Of a stretch of DNA of 64,000 nt, positions 1 through 11,079 are shown one piece after another (position 1 is the stretch's first letter; every line of letters begins with the position of its first letter). The DNA is from Atriophallophorus winterbourni. Taxonomy: Eukaryota; Platyhelminthes; Trematoda; Plagiorchiida; Microphallidae. The position numbers and the translations under genes are program-made. The DNA lies in contig JACCGJ010015249.1 in the NCBI GenBank assembly GCA_013407085.1, forward strand, positions 1 through 64,000, read 5' to 3'. The notes under the pieces are model-generated. The model was not told the origin of the DNA, made no database searches, and saw nothing but the letters and a program-made list of their open reading frames with translations.

Positions 1-29
1 CAAAATTCTTCAGTTATCTGCACGCACAC

Positions 30-650
30 ATCGTATTGTGAACGTTAAATCTGGTCATCACTTTGCAAAATATCACACCATTTTGCAAATCATCTGTTAC
101 GTAAACACCTAACTGCTGACTTGACCTTGTTCTAAAAATACCTATATAAACCTAAACCACCTAGAAAAATTAAATCTTCTCATTCAAATCATCAGGTAAA
201 TCAGTGTTTTGTTGCGCTTTGGTTTAAGTTCAATAAATCACTACCAATATTTAACACTCTTTCCTTATCGCACACGATTTGTTTGTAAAATTACATAGAT
301 TTTGAAAAAAAACATATATTATGCATAAAAGTAAACCATCGTTTTCAATTCAGAAAAACGCGCATTGGCAATCACTTTGCCAACTATCACACCATTTAGC
401 AAATCACCTGGTACGTAAACACCTATCTGCTAGCATGAACTTGTTCTACAAATAACTATATAAACCTACCCCACCTAGAAAATTTAGTTTTCTCATTCAA
501 ATCATTAGGTAAATGTGTGTTTATTTGCGTTTTGCATTAGAATAATTTGATCCCTCCAATATTTTGTAATATTACATAGATTTTGAAATACATACATATT
601 ATACACAACAGTTAACCGTCGTTTATATTTCAGCGAAACGCGCGCCATGC
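30..650 (+). repeat. Tandem duplication of promoter and leader region
   Basis: Two diverged copies lie head to tail, about 30-366 and 366-650, offset by roughly 315 bases at the 5' end. Each has the same order: an 'atcactttg..atcacacc' block, a TATA box (143-150 and 457-463), a 'cctag' motif, a leader ending in a donor-like 'ag|gtaaat' (195/196 and 508/509), an intron, and a 'ttcag' acceptor (353 and 633). Only the downstream copy has an ATG after the acceptor (647); the upstream copy reads 'cgcattgg' there. The downstream copy has lost about 35 bases of intron. Confidence 0.75.
455..508 (+). promoter_or_regulatory. TATA promoter and short non-coding first exon
   Basis: A 'ctatataaacc' box lies at 456-466. 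About 30 bases downstream is a short AT-rich leader ending at a donor-like site, 'attag|gtaaatg' at 508/509. The matching acceptor 'atatttcag' ends at 633, so the 5' leader would be spliced to the signal-peptide exon. The start of transcription (about 485) is inferred only from the TATA distance. Confidence 0.5.
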
Positions 651-1208
651 AAACATTCGTTACCGTAGTAACAATTCTGTGTTTGGTGAATTTGAGTCAT
701 TGTTGTAAATCAGGTGAGTTGCCCAATTGTCTTGCGTGACGTACATTGTTTTACAGTTTATCTTAAGGCACATCTTAGGAAAATCAATACTCGGAAATGG
801 CTGGATATGCCAATTACCTTGCATTGCCCGACAATTGTTTATGTATGCAGTTGATTTGCTTTTAAATATTCCCATTCTATAGACTGGCGCAGCGTGGGTT
901 TCGTCAGCTCCTATTTTTAACGATTCCCTCGGTTGCACAACCAGCAGTAACAAGTTGACCGTAGATGAGTTCCCTGAAAGTGCGACTATAACATTCACTC
1001 AAGGGCGAATGAAGTAAGTTTGGTGCAGAATCCTTGTTATCAATTTAGCATGTTTTTAGCGCCGACGACAATAATATATTGCGATTTCGTTCGCAAAGGC
1101 AGGACAATTTTCGCCACTATGGGCGAAGCACTCGCGAATGAGAGGAAACTTGAAATCGAACATGCACCTGGGACAGAATTGAATGTGTTAAAGCACATGT
1201 GCTTCCAA
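647..1208 (+). CDS. 5' exon cluster: signal peptide plus three exons with tiny introns
   Basis: Exon 647-713 carries the signal peptide and ends in phase 1 at GTGAGT. Exon 757-842 starts with two bases and ends in phase 0 at GTATGC. Exon 883-1013 starts in phase 0 and ends in phase 2 at GTAAGT. Exon 1049-1208 starts with one base and ends in phase 0 at GTAATT. The introns are 43, 40 and 35 nt, each with a pyrimidine-rich end. The encoded part contains the short strings LHCPTIVY, DSLGCTTSS, IIYCDF and KHMCFQ. An alternative without exon 757-842, using an acceptor at 892, also keeps phase. Confidence 0.5.
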
Positions 1209-4200
1209 GTAATTTATTGCATTTTGAATTAGTTGTACACATCAACCCTATGAAAACATGTGACATACTCAACACAATCCATTTCACGTTCCTAACATTA
1301 GCCCTACCAGTTGGAAAGCACTTCCTCTTGACCGCTCACTTCGGATGCTGTGAAAGCAGGAGAATTGCATATATTTCTTTATTCTGCTAATAGTAGCTGT
1401 CAGCGTGCCACTGATGGCTCAAGTTCATAGTACCTATGTTTTTCTCCTATTTAATTCGGGAAAGTTATTGACTGTCCACCTGCAAATTTAACCGAGTGCA
1501 ACACTTGATGACGCAGTCATGACTTGGCGTGTTATCAAGTCAGGATTCGTTCATAACAGTGGAACGCAGGTTATTCACGACCAAGAATTGACTGTATTTT
1601 ACTAACTGGACGAAGTGCAAGACTGTTGTAGTTGGTTTTCCGAATATTAACGTTACTTGCTTACCACCGAGTATGTTGAGATGTTAGAAGAAAGCGAATT
1701 TCGATCAAGTTTACAACGGTCTCAAGGTTTGACATATGTATTTATCCGTTAACGTTGAAGCATCTTGATTATAGTATCACCATATCCAGTATAAAATATG
1801 TATCCTGTATTAAAATGTAAAAACGTTATATCACAGGGCAAATATAGCATTTTGAACAATGTAATAATAACTCAATCGCGTTTAAAATGCTCATGATATC
1901 AGTTCCACTCTAATGTGAGAGCATCGTATAGGCCAGCATGATTCCTTTCTAAAAGAACGAAAATTATCACATTTTAAAACAAACACCTAGGTTGTAATCT
2001 AACTTGCGTATCAACACTGCGTCACGAAGATTTTCGAGAAATATTTGAAAGTTATGAATAATTACCCCACGAGTTCCGCTCATTTTCAAGATGTGCTGTG
2101 AACGGTGCTCCACAAACTGGAGCAGAGCATGCCGATGCTAAATAGCCATCTTACTAACGCCGTGCGAACGACATCAACCGCTAAAGTTTGTTGCAGAGAT
2201 TGCGCTAGTGATAAGCACAACGTTTTCACTTGAGTCGCTGTGAAGTTCGATGAATGCAAGCTACATACAAAGGTGAATGTTATAGCCATACAACGTTCAT
2301 CGATTTAAAATTTGAAGTATGGGCTGAATAACATTAACCATAGTTAATGTATATTTACTCTTTTAACATAAAAACCACCAACTCGTTGATGAAACTATAA
2401 TTTTCTATCCAATTTTGTAAGTATCTGAAAATGTCTTTCTTACAGAAAAGCATTATAAAAATTTCCCGATGTCCGGCAATATCCAAAATGAAGACATCTT
2501 CGATAGTCACCATCAATAATTATATTTTGGAACGACAAATATCGGTGACAGTCACTGTTAACGAGATAAAGTACGTTGCAATAATACGAATATGATTATT
2601 AAAACAATTTGTTCAAATGGTTATCGGTTCACTCGGCATTTATATTCGAGAGATCCTAATAACGGTATACAATGAATTCTTGCAAATTAACGCTCGGTGA
2701 ATTATTTTTAGTTGTCCGGAACCTTTGGTCGACGAAGAAAAATTGTTGCACACAATGGCCACACGTAAGTGTTTCAATCAGTTCAATGCTTGTAATTTGC
2801 GTGTTAGTATGCTATTCACAGTGGAGTTATCCATCACTCCCCACAGATAATGTCAACGAATGTATGGAGGCGAAGAAAAGGAACATCGATTTGTGTAAAT
2901 GGAGTAAATGTATTGATCTGCATGTTGCCTACATTTGCGAGGATGGTGATTATTCAGACACACGAAGCTGTAGCGGTAAGTCTTAAATCTTTTTTGCCAG
3001 TTGAACAAAGTTGGCTACTTCATTTGAATAACATCAGCTAGTTTATTCAATGCGGGTGTTGTCTTTGCAATTCCCACATGCCAATTCGGTAAACTGAAAA
3101 CACTTTAGCTGGCTTCAATTTAAAACTTTACAAATATATGATAGTTTACATATGATAGTTTACCATGATTTTGCCCGAACTGTGTGTGTTTGCCTCCGTC
3201 GGTCGATGTCGACCATGGATGCACTATTAACAAACAAACATGGATGAACTATTAACAAACTATCCTGGACATAAGTTTCGATTAGCTTATTTACATACAC
3301 ATAGATATATATATATATATATATATATATACCTGTACCTGTACTTCGACTCTGTAGTTATTGTAAAGTTAATTGCTTTTTATACCAGAAATCTTCGATC
3401 TTGATATGAAAAGCCGAAAACAAAATATGACTTTGTATATCCGGTTTATTTTTAATGCGGTTGGTAAATTACGTCGGATATTTTCCACTAAAATAAAAAT
3501 ATAATTTGTAATTAAGTTCCATACTCGGAAAATAGAATATAAACAGTGGGAATTGGTAATTTCAAATTTGGACCTGAACAGATGCAGTTTTCACTCGAAT
3601 CATCGAGTTGGAACAACTTACGCTCGCAATTAATACCATCTGATTTCCATTGACAATAGAGTGAATTTCGGATTTTATTATGTTGATTATTTAGAGTTCA
3701 CAATGTGTGGTAAAATGTGGTCAACTTACACAATTATCAAGGCTCACTGAACCTGATCTTACTGTCTCCACCTGACGATGGCAAACAGCCTGAAACCGGT
3801 ATCGATGTGATCTTACACAATTATCATTTCTAATTCCAGACATCGAATCTTGGGCGTGCCCGCATGCGGTATGTTGCTATCAGTGAAATGAAAGAGATGA
3901 TATTGTCGGTGTTAATTCAACATATTTCTAGACTCCAGTTTTAGTTGCACGAAAAGGTTAGGAGATTTATCCGTGATGTTTTTAGGAGTTTGCGGTTACA
4001 ATTCCGGAAATTGTTAGTATCTGTCCCCATTATTACGGCTAATTCATCAGCAATCAGTTTAAAATGATAAAATCTCGATCAAGTGGCTTCCTTTTTGACA
4101 CTATGACACTGTTGTAAACAGAAATTTAAATTATTTGTACACATGCCCTAAAAGAATTTTCTGTACGGTCTCACAACAGACATTTCCCTGCATTATAAAA

Positions 4201-7200
4201 AAGAACATCGGAACAAGGAATGAAACCATGAATTTATTCGATTGTCCACGTCTTCGTCTCCCGGAGGAATTTGCGTTTGGCTTACAATATATTCAGTACC
4301 GCAAATCACACTCAACATTGCTTAGTAATCTACGTGGCTCGCACAAGACAAGAGCTCACACATTTATTCTAACTGTCTCTTACTTGCAACTCAAATGTAG
4401 ACGACATTTGTTGCCGTGCGAGTTCGTTCGACTTGGAAAAATCTACACGATTGTGTTGTAAATTCACAAAATCAGCAGATTTTCAAGATAAGTCTTGATG
4501 TCTCTTCGACCATTAACCCATGCATCGAAGAAAACTATACATCTTGACCCCATACATCTACATTTGTAATCCCACAAAATCGAAAACAATTTCTGCTCTT
4601 CAGATATTTACCTTGATTTTTGAAATTCTCAGTAATCAACCAAATCCCGTTTTTGCTTGTTATATCATTCTTAGTTACCATATTATTCTGTGGATTTTTG
4701 TAAAGCTGCATGCCTTTTAAACCATTAAAATTGAATTGAATTGAAAAATATTGACGACACAGACCAACCACAAAAACATCTCATTTATGAGGGTTGCCAG
4801 TCATTGCGCATTTGTATATAAACATCTTATAAAGTTTGTGGTGTTCGAATCATAAAAAGTTATCAATGAGTCGGCCCATTGATACCTTTTCATGATTTGA
4901 ACACCACAAACTTTATAAGATGTTTATATAGAAATACGCAAAGCCTTCCGAACAAATTAGCTGAGTTAACCGAGATAGGTTCGCGCTACTCACCTGACAC
5001 TATCGCCTTTACAGAAACGTAGTATTCTTCTCAATTGATTGAAACAAAGATATTCATTCCAAATATGAATTTGATAAGAAACGACCGAGAGATAAACTGG
5101 CGGTGGTGTTGCTCTTTATTATCATAATCGAATCCAGGGCAATGTAATAAACAACACAGAATTCACGCTTGATGATACAATTTGGTGTTCTGTATCGCAG
5201 ATGTTTGGTGAAGTTTGCATTATTGGTGTGGTCTACCGGTCCCCTTCATCTACGGAATCATACAACGAAAGGTTGATCCAAGTGCTCCGGCGCTTGACTC
5301 GCACACATCAAGCAACGAGACTTATAATGGGTGATTTTAATCTGTCCACCCTTTATCTCAGGGACGATCACTCCCCACAAACACTAGAATACCAATTTAC
5401 AGAGGTACTAGATTCAGCCCCGTTGTACAACCATGTTCACGAATGCACAAAGAGGAGAGGTTCTGACGGCCACTCTGTCTTGGATTAGGTGTTGACATCG
5501 GGAGAACAATCTATCGAAGCGATAGAATTCCAGGATCTGCTGAGTCTTAGTAACCATTCAGTGCTTGTGTTTCACTATGCTAGCAGTACTCAGCGATCGC
5601 TTGCTCCGAATGAAGTGGTTCTACGGGTAGCTAAATTGTCCCTGAGTAAATCGCTCGTGCAGATCCCGCTTTTTAAGACGGACAATAAAAGCATTGACTC
5701 GCAATGAAACGAACTTACAGGTTTTCTGAAACTTAAGATAGACAAGAACTCGCAGATCGTTCCGAAAATTTGCGTACATGTAATTCGTTTTATTTTCTGC
5801 AGCAGAACAAAAAGTCAATAGCACTGAAGAGAGCAGCGTGGGTGCAGCATGAAGCCAACAAGAATTCTTCTTCTTGACAACATTTCCGTATGTTACGCAA
5901 CAAAGTGAATGCTCTTATTTGAGAGGAAGGAGAAGGGAACCAATTGATGCTCCTGTCAAAAATGGAATGCAACCCTACGTTAGTTCACATAATCATCAAC
6001 GCGAAAGCAAAAGTCAAACCAGGTATTTTCCCATCCAGAATAATGAAAACTTACTGAAGCAGCGTTGGAAACCGCAAATGCAAGGGCTATTTACTATTCT
6101 AAACTGTTCGTCCCAAAGGTTTTAGTGGAGCGTTCTGGGTATTCAATTGAAACAATAATCGAAACATTGTGCGATATTTCAATAAACCCAATGATTGCCG
6201 CAAGTCATTTGCTGAATTTTAATGCAAAAAATACCCAGGAGCGGATGGCATTACACCGAATGTGCTCAGGTTCTGTCACAGTCAGCTTTGTGAACCGCTC
6301 TCCAGTCTGTTTAACTATTCGTTGCTTAAAGGAGTGGTGCCAAATGATTGGAAGTCCGACGTGATAAAACCTATCTTTAAAGGCGGCTGCCGATCTGACG
6401 CTGCAAACTATTGTCCTGTCACACGTTTAACTGTTATTGCTAAGGTCATGGAACGTATAGTCTCGAAAATATTAGTTGCACACTTTGAATCGTTTAATTT
6501 GTTTTTGCCAGCACAGCATGCATTTCGATCTCACCGATCCTGTCTCACAAATCTTCTCATAGCATTAGACGACTGGACGAAGGAGCTGAATATAAGTTCT
6601 TGCATCCACGTCTGTACCCTAGACATTTAGAAAGCTTTTGAGACAATTAATCATCATCAGTTTATTCAAAAACTAATTCGTTCAGGAATATGTGAACCAT
6701 TCCTCGCATGGTTGTGCAGCAAACTGCCAGATCGCGACGCCAGAGTTAAACATAACGGAATACTATCACAAACGTTCAAAACCACGAGTGGAGTACCACA
6801 AGGATCTGTGTTAGGCCCGCTCCACTCTCTGTTGATGACAACTACAACCCGCTAATACTATTTACACCATCCAACATGAGATCGTTTGAAACGTAAAATG
6901 AAATTTATGAATTGTGTGACTGGAAACATCTTCTATTGCAGACCACTACGACCTAAGCGTGTTTCTACTGATTTAATCCAAATACAAATGATGCATCATA
7001 TTTTAGATCAGGAAAGATCTTATACCGACGAGCTACTGCCAGATGGACCGATGCAAATTGGCTGCATCCCACAATATTCAGTTGTGCAAAGATGGTGAAA
7101 ATGATTGCGTGGCGAAACATGAAACTTTTGGCTGCAAGAGCGGGAAACCATATTTGGACAATTGCTACAAGAACTTACATTGTAAGTCATAATAGTATAA

Positions 7201-8603
7201 TTTTACTATAGATAGAGAGTGAGAGATACATTGATAGGATCTTGAGTATGTTAGAAACGAAATAATCCACATTTCTAACGTCATTTATCATAAACGAAAA
7301 TGACATTTGTAGGCATTTCCATCGCACACCCCGCGACCGGGTTCGTGCTGTTTGCACTCATCAGGTACGGACAGTAAGATCATAATTTTCTTGTGCCTGA
7401 AACAGTTCAGGAATGGTAAACAAGTTGCGCTTGTATACCGCTGTTGGATAAGCCTGGTAAGACCAACCTGTTCAATCAGATGTGCCCAAACACATGTATA
7501 ATGGTGAATGTGTGATGGAAAAGCCTGCAAATGAGCGTTTATGGTTATAGGTTTAATCTCATTAAAAAAGTGAGGCATGATGTAGAAATACAACAATTAT
7601 TATGAAAACGTTCCTCGAAACCTCACTGAATCTCTTTTCAATGTCTTTATAATATGAAGCTAGTGTGAAGTAAACTGTATTGTTGATCATGTGAGTGGAA
7701 CTCAATACGGAAAAACATGATCATTTCTTTGAAGAGATCCATCTACGTTCTTTGGATCGCAAATATCGCAAAGGATTTGTTTAAAAAATTGTGCATCTCG
7801 TTGCAGGTAATATGGCATTATGTACACCTTTGAACAACTAATTTCTTTAGTAAACGCGCGTAGATGAAGACTGTGCTTATTTCGAGCAGCAAGTGTAATA
7901 TCGCATATAGTAGCCTTGCTTAGAGCAGTTGCTTTCTAAACGAAATACCAAAAAACTGGTCCCCATTTCGTTATAATCATGAAGCATTTTAATTAATATA
8001 CGTTGTTTACGAATATGCATGCTCCTAGATTAAAGTTTACTATATTTTTTCTTGCAGTGCTGAACATGACATGTCCGAAGATTAATACATGGAAGATGCA
8101 TGACAGGGTGAGCTGATATTGCAGAATGTTAACCGAATTCTTGATTCTAGTCAGAAAAATATTTAATAATATGGCTAAAATATGTGTGTATATTCGAAGA
8201 AGCCATGCTTCAAAGAAACACAATTTGGTTCTAGATATAATGACCAAATAAAATATAGGCAGAGATATTGCATCGAATATAAAGTAATTTATGGTCCTTA
8301 GCTGAAATCCCTAAAAAACTATGCTCACTTTGGAGGCAGTCATTATCTCAGCTATTAGTGATTCGATTTAGATGAAAAGGATATAAATCGAGTGGTCTGA
8401 ATAATGGTGTGTTGTAATTTCCGAAAAATTGCTAGAATGGAAATTCAATGTATAATCTAACGAATTCTAATGAAATTATACTTTGTTTTACGCTCTTTAA
8501 GCTACAAGTCAGTGCTTCGGATTTCGATCGCTCCGCGCTATTTGAATCGCCCCACACGAAAAGCGAGACATTTTCAACAGATGGTAATATCGGTGGACCG
8601 TGA
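647..8603 (+). CDS. Multi-exon secreted or surface cysteine-rich protein (gene model)
   Basis: Eleven coding exons: 647-713, 757-842, 883-1013, 1049-1208, 2446-2570, 2712-2764, 2847-2975, 3840-3868, 7007-7181, 8058-8107 and 8502-8603. Every junction is GT-AG and phase-compatible, and the total is 1107 nt (368 residues plus stop). Donors are mostly GTAAGT, GTATGT or GTGAGT. Residues 1-20 (MQTFVTVVTILCLVNLSHCC) form a typical signal peptide. The mature part is cysteine-rich, with recurring 'xCP' segments (LHCP, SRCP, NCPEP, WACPHA, MTCPK) and clusters such as LCKWSKC and LCKDGENDC. The first three coding introns are 35-43 nt and later ones reach 3.1 kb, a 5'-small/3'-large asymmetry known from schistosomes. 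I do not recognise the family; spacing is only loosely sushi-like. Some acceptors, notably 2847 and 8502, were chosen partly because they keep phase. Confidence 0.55.
2446..2975 (+). CDS. Middle exon cluster of the cysteine-rich gene
   Basis: Exon 2446-2570 (125 nt, 'tttcttacag' acceptor, GTACGT donor) has one open frame, with SRCPAISK and QISVTVTVNEI. Exon 2712-2764 (53 nt, 'tttttag', GTAAGT) encodes CPEPLVDEEKLLHTMAT. Exon 2847-2975 (129 nt, 'actccccacag', GTAAGT) encodes the densest cysteine block, including NECMEAKK, LCKWSKCIDL, YICEDGDY and RSCS. Frames join without stops. These are the best supported exons of the model because site quality, frame and cysteine content agree. Confidence 0.65.
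3185..3225 (-). mobile_element. RTE-like 3' tail remnant
   Basis: The string 'gtcgatgtcgaccatggatg' matches the complement of the tail found at the 3' end of the RTE-like copies near 22.7 and 52.3 kb. The rest of the element is missing or unrecognisable here. Confidence 0.5.
3305..3330. repeat. (TA)n microsatellite
   Basis: About 13 uninterrupted TA units inside an intron, followed by a short 'cctgta' repeat. Confidence 0.9.
3735..3818 (+). mobile_element. Hammerhead-type SINE fragment, degraded core
   Basis: It contains 'cctgatcttactgtc', then CTGACGA, a GGC..GCC stem and TGAAACCGGT. This is the same order as the intact copy at 45.07 kb, but the core has CTGACGA instead of CTGATGA. It ends about 22 bases before the acceptor of the 29-nt exon at 3840. 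Confidence 0.6.
3840..3868 (+). CDS. 29-nt exon of the cysteine-rich gene
   Basis: The acceptor is 'tttctaattccag' and the donor is GTATGT. The exon reads D-IESWACPHA across the junction. It enters with two bases and leaves in phase 0, which is exactly the phase change needed between exon 2847-2975 (ends phase 1) and exon 7007-7181 (starts phase 0). Without it the downstream exon would be out of frame. Confidence 0.5.
4690..4752 (+). mobile_element. Possible non-LTR 3' end with TTGAA repeat
   Basis: A short stretch ends in 'aaattgaattgaattgaaaa', similar in style to the short tandem 3' ends of the CR1-like copies here. The coding part is not recognisable. Confidence 0.3.
4804..4941. repeat. 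Near-perfect 138-bp palindrome
   Basis: The left arm 'ttgcgcatttgtatataaac' at 4804 is mirrored by 'gtttatatagaaatacgcaa' ending at 4941. The core 'catcttataaagtttgtggt' at 4823 pairs with its exact complement ending at 4922. Pairing continues to a short centre around 4870-4877 with only a few mismatches. It lies just upstream of the CR1 insertion, inside an intron. Confidence 0.85.
4950..6832 (+). pseudogene. CR1-like retrotransposon ORF2 (endonuclease and RT), frameshifted
   Basis: Endonuclease motifs appear in order: SPDTIAFTET (about 5010), VVYRSPSSTESYN (5230), and LIMGDFNLSTL (5320), with GDFN as a catalytic signature. RT motifs follow: ANYCPVTRLTVIAKVMERI (6405), AQHAFRSHRSCLTNLLIALD (6515), a decayed copy of the first catalytic-Asp block (6620), and SGVPQGSVLGP (6790). 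Several frames and stops show it is dead. It stops just before the catalytic YADD block, so the 3' third is missing. It sits in the sense direction in the 3.1-kb intron of the cysteine-rich gene, 170 bases before exon 7007. Confidence 0.85.
7007..7181 (+). CDS. Second cysteine-rich exon of the secreted protein gene
   Basis: The acceptor is 'atcatattttag' and the donor is GTAAGT. The frame is open for 58 codons with eight cysteines, including YCQMDRCKLAAS, LCKDGENDCV, FGCKSGKPYL and NCYKNLH. Its upstream in-frame TAG lies directly at the acceptor, so the frame is usable only as a spliced exon. The cysteine spacing echoes exon 2847-2975, which suggests two related modules. Confidence 0.6.
7305..7525 (-). 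mobile_element. Hammerhead-type SINE copy
   Basis: On the minus strand it reads TACTGTCCGTAC, CTGATGAG, TGCAAACAGCA, CGAACCCGGTC. The hammerhead core is intact except that GAAA has become GAAC. The next segment, 'gtataccgctgttggataag', matches the conserved 'gtatgccactgttggataag' segment of the other copies. Confidence 0.7.
8058..8107 (+). CDS. Short exon of the cysteine-rich gene
   Basis: The acceptor is 'attttttcttgcag' and the donor GTGAGC. It encodes LNMTCPKINTWKMHDR, with an N-glycosylation sequon (NMT) next to a CP motif. It enters with two bases and leaves in phase 0. Confidence 0.5.
8502..8603 (+). CDS. Proposed terminal exon of the cysteine-rich gene
   Basis: The acceptor is 'acgctctttaag', starting in phase 0. 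It encodes LQVSASDFDRSALFE and SETFSTDGNIGGP and then a TGA at 8601. An AATAAA-like signal follows at about 8629. A hydrophobic open frame in another phase starts 30 bases later, so the end of the gene may be frameshifted; see the findings. Confidence 0.35.
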   Translation, partial: LQVSASDFDRSALFESPHTKSETFSTDGNIGGP

Positions 8604-8761
8604 AATCTACCGCTTCTGTTTTTTGTAAAATAAACATGATTGGAACAATGATATCTGCACTTCTCGGAATTTCCCTAATTATCGTTGTTTTCACGATAAC
8701 TCATTCGAATCAACACGTTTTGAGGAACTCCATGGATTACCTAATTTGGTACTATTTTTGA

Positions 8762-9900
8762 GTTTATTTACAGTACGGCCATTGAGCACGGTATAATCAA
8801 GTTTTATTCACGGCAAATGATATTCGAGAAAAGTTCACAAGTTAGGTGGCAAGCAAAAACCAGAAGTAAAACAGAACCGAGCCAGGGTTTGTCAATAAAT
8901 GTGGTACTGAATTGAAGCAATCAGAAAACAGAAAACAGCTCAATTAATGCGTACAACCGGGTACAAATTCAGATCAATGACAAGAAACAACTCGAGTACG
9001 TACTTACTTCCATACAGCAGACAAAACAAATTTAAATTTCTAATTTCTAAAGTCCAAATAAGCAAAAGTGTTTGAAAGGAATATGATAATGTCATGCTAT
9101 AAAATCTGTGTGGAAAATGAGATTTGTGGAGCAAAAAGAACAAAGTCTGATCAATATAACTTGAGAACTTCCAATTTGGTGATATTGAAGGAGAACCAGG
9201 AGAAAGACTTTACATTTTTCACTTTCATCAGATGAAATTCTTCATTGGAATTTCTCTATACCCAATTAACCCATAGAAACCGTAAATATAATTACACCTT
9301 CAATCTATCTAAGCTTCAATAAAACCGAAATTTAGGGAGATGAATTCGTCGTAATTCACTAACCAGCTAAACACAGTTGTATCTAATTTTCCGAATAAAT
9401 GTTTACGCAAAATATTAAAATCGAATTCACATCAAACGATGATTCTACGCACCGCCCTAGCCGATAGCCAGCTACTTTATTCCCATCAATACGAGCACTC
9501 AATCTGTCCCAAAACATGTTTTAACAAATGACGAATCTAAAAGTAGTCCGTTAATATTCATTCTTATTCACTCATATGTGCGTCCACACAATTCAAATGT
9601 ACCTCACATTACATATACCAATTTTGTCAACTAGTATATTTGAGATCGTACCTTCATTCCCCGGTACAAATCGTAACGAAATATTCAAGGTGTCACTCGT
9701 GATTCTCACCGTTTGCGCAACGTCTAGTCTGTAACAACACAAGCCGTTGCGATGAATCTTACGTTGTGGTATTATAGGCAAGCGAAATTGCGAATGAAGT
9801 ATAGTCGATTCGGTCCTCCTGCATTGTGAATTGAAGTTACCAACCTCTTGGCTACTGATCACGCGCTCAGAGTGCAACTGACATTGGTCGTCCGAGTAAT
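8762..9900. other. No recognised feature
   Basis: AT-rich sequence with only short open frames. I see no transposon motif, RNA gene or convincing exon. Confidence 0.5.
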
Positions 9901-9904
9901 GTGT

Positions 9905-10030
9905 GTCGCTTCGGGCGTTGAGAAAGTAATTGTTCTCTCCCGAGTCTGAGTGTTTATTCCTTCAAAATGCTATAGAGCATGATACAATCATGCGCTTGTG
10001 ATGCGTATCCATGGTTGGCATCGGTTATAG
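9905..10030 (+). mobile_element. RTE-like 3' end relic
   Basis: A diverged match to the RTE 3' end: 'gttctctcccgagtctg', then 'gagcatgatacaatcatgcg' and 'tgtgatgcgtatccatggtt', in the same order as near 30.9 and 52.2 kb. Confidence 0.5.
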
Positions 10031-10089
10031 ATTAAAAAACATTGATTCCTAGATGTCGTTTTTGTAAATAAATCCTCAATGTTAAAATA

Positions 10090-10818
10090 TTTATGGTGAT
10101 GTTACGCTTAATGCGTGGCATCCAACGAATGTGCTACGATTAGCAGTAACGTGAAGTCATCACGGCAGTGCTGTGTGGTTTTCAAAAAGTCCCGCCAATG
10201 CGAAGCATTGCTCAGAAGCATCTTGGGTATTTTCATAAAACAAATACTCCCACTGAGAATTAACACCTATATCAGGCCAACAATGGAGTACGCAGTTTAA
10301 GCAGGGTCTCGATGGTTACAAATTTACATGACCTCGGTGCAATGTGTATACCACCGCGCTACAAAACTGGTGACTGGCCATCTGAATCTGTTTAACTTTC
10401 CGCGCCGTCGTGTAAGATGTGACTTTATCCTGCTGTTCAACATTCTGTATACAGTAGGTCACCCAATTGAACACCTATTACATTGACACGTGGTAGCATT
10501 TCTCGTGGCTGTGAGTTAAATATTGCACACACTAGATAAGATTTTCGAAGGTTCTTCTTTGCTGTCTGAGTTTGTTTCATGTACAACTCTCCATCCCCAC
10601 ATATCATTTGTGCATCAAGTCTAAACATTTTCAAGGCTGAAATTGACAAATATATGTTAATCAAATCCAACCTCGCGCTTGAATACAGAATCAGACTTTC
10701 AATTTTCATAAACCGTTTGTGTGGTTTTTCTGCATTCCCTATAATTTTAATCTATGTTTACTGTAAACTATTTGCTTTTCGGACAATTAAATCTTTGAAT
10801 TACTTCTAATTACATTGA
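10090..10818 (+). pseudogene. CR1-like ORF2 C-terminal part and 3' end
   Basis: It encodes LPLRINTYIRPTMEYAV, then (frameshifted) HRATKLVTGHLNLFNFPRRR and DFILLFNILYTVGHPIEHLL, the C-terminal region of CR1-type ORF2. The same region of the minus-strand copy at 13.56-13.83 kb reads PTMEYAVHAWSPWLQKD. The 3' end is 'aaatctttgaattacttcta', which matches the ttgaattac tail at 13.25 kb. Confidence 0.8.
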
Positions 10819-11079
10819 AATACGGGAATCGTTTCAGCTATCTGGAATTCCGGAGTTATTACAAAAAATCTCTTAAAGTGGAAGTCGCTCAGATCCGGAC
10901 AATTGCGGTCCAGAGATTCCTTACAGCGGTTTATAAAGTATTGGAACGGTTGGTGTGTTAGGGTTTTATCAGGCGCCTCGAGAGCCATGAAATCCTTTCT
11001 CAGACAAAACGTTGATTAAGAAATTATACTCATGCTTGTCTAACTTGAACGCGACTTTAAAAAAAAACTTGACTTAGGC

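Noticed and set aside
1632..1670. A 39-nt exon candidate (GFPNINVTCLPP) with GTATGT donor in the cysteine-rich gene
   Set aside because: Its entry phase does not match exon 1049-1208, and no convincing linking exon was found. The direct join to 2446 keeps phase without it.
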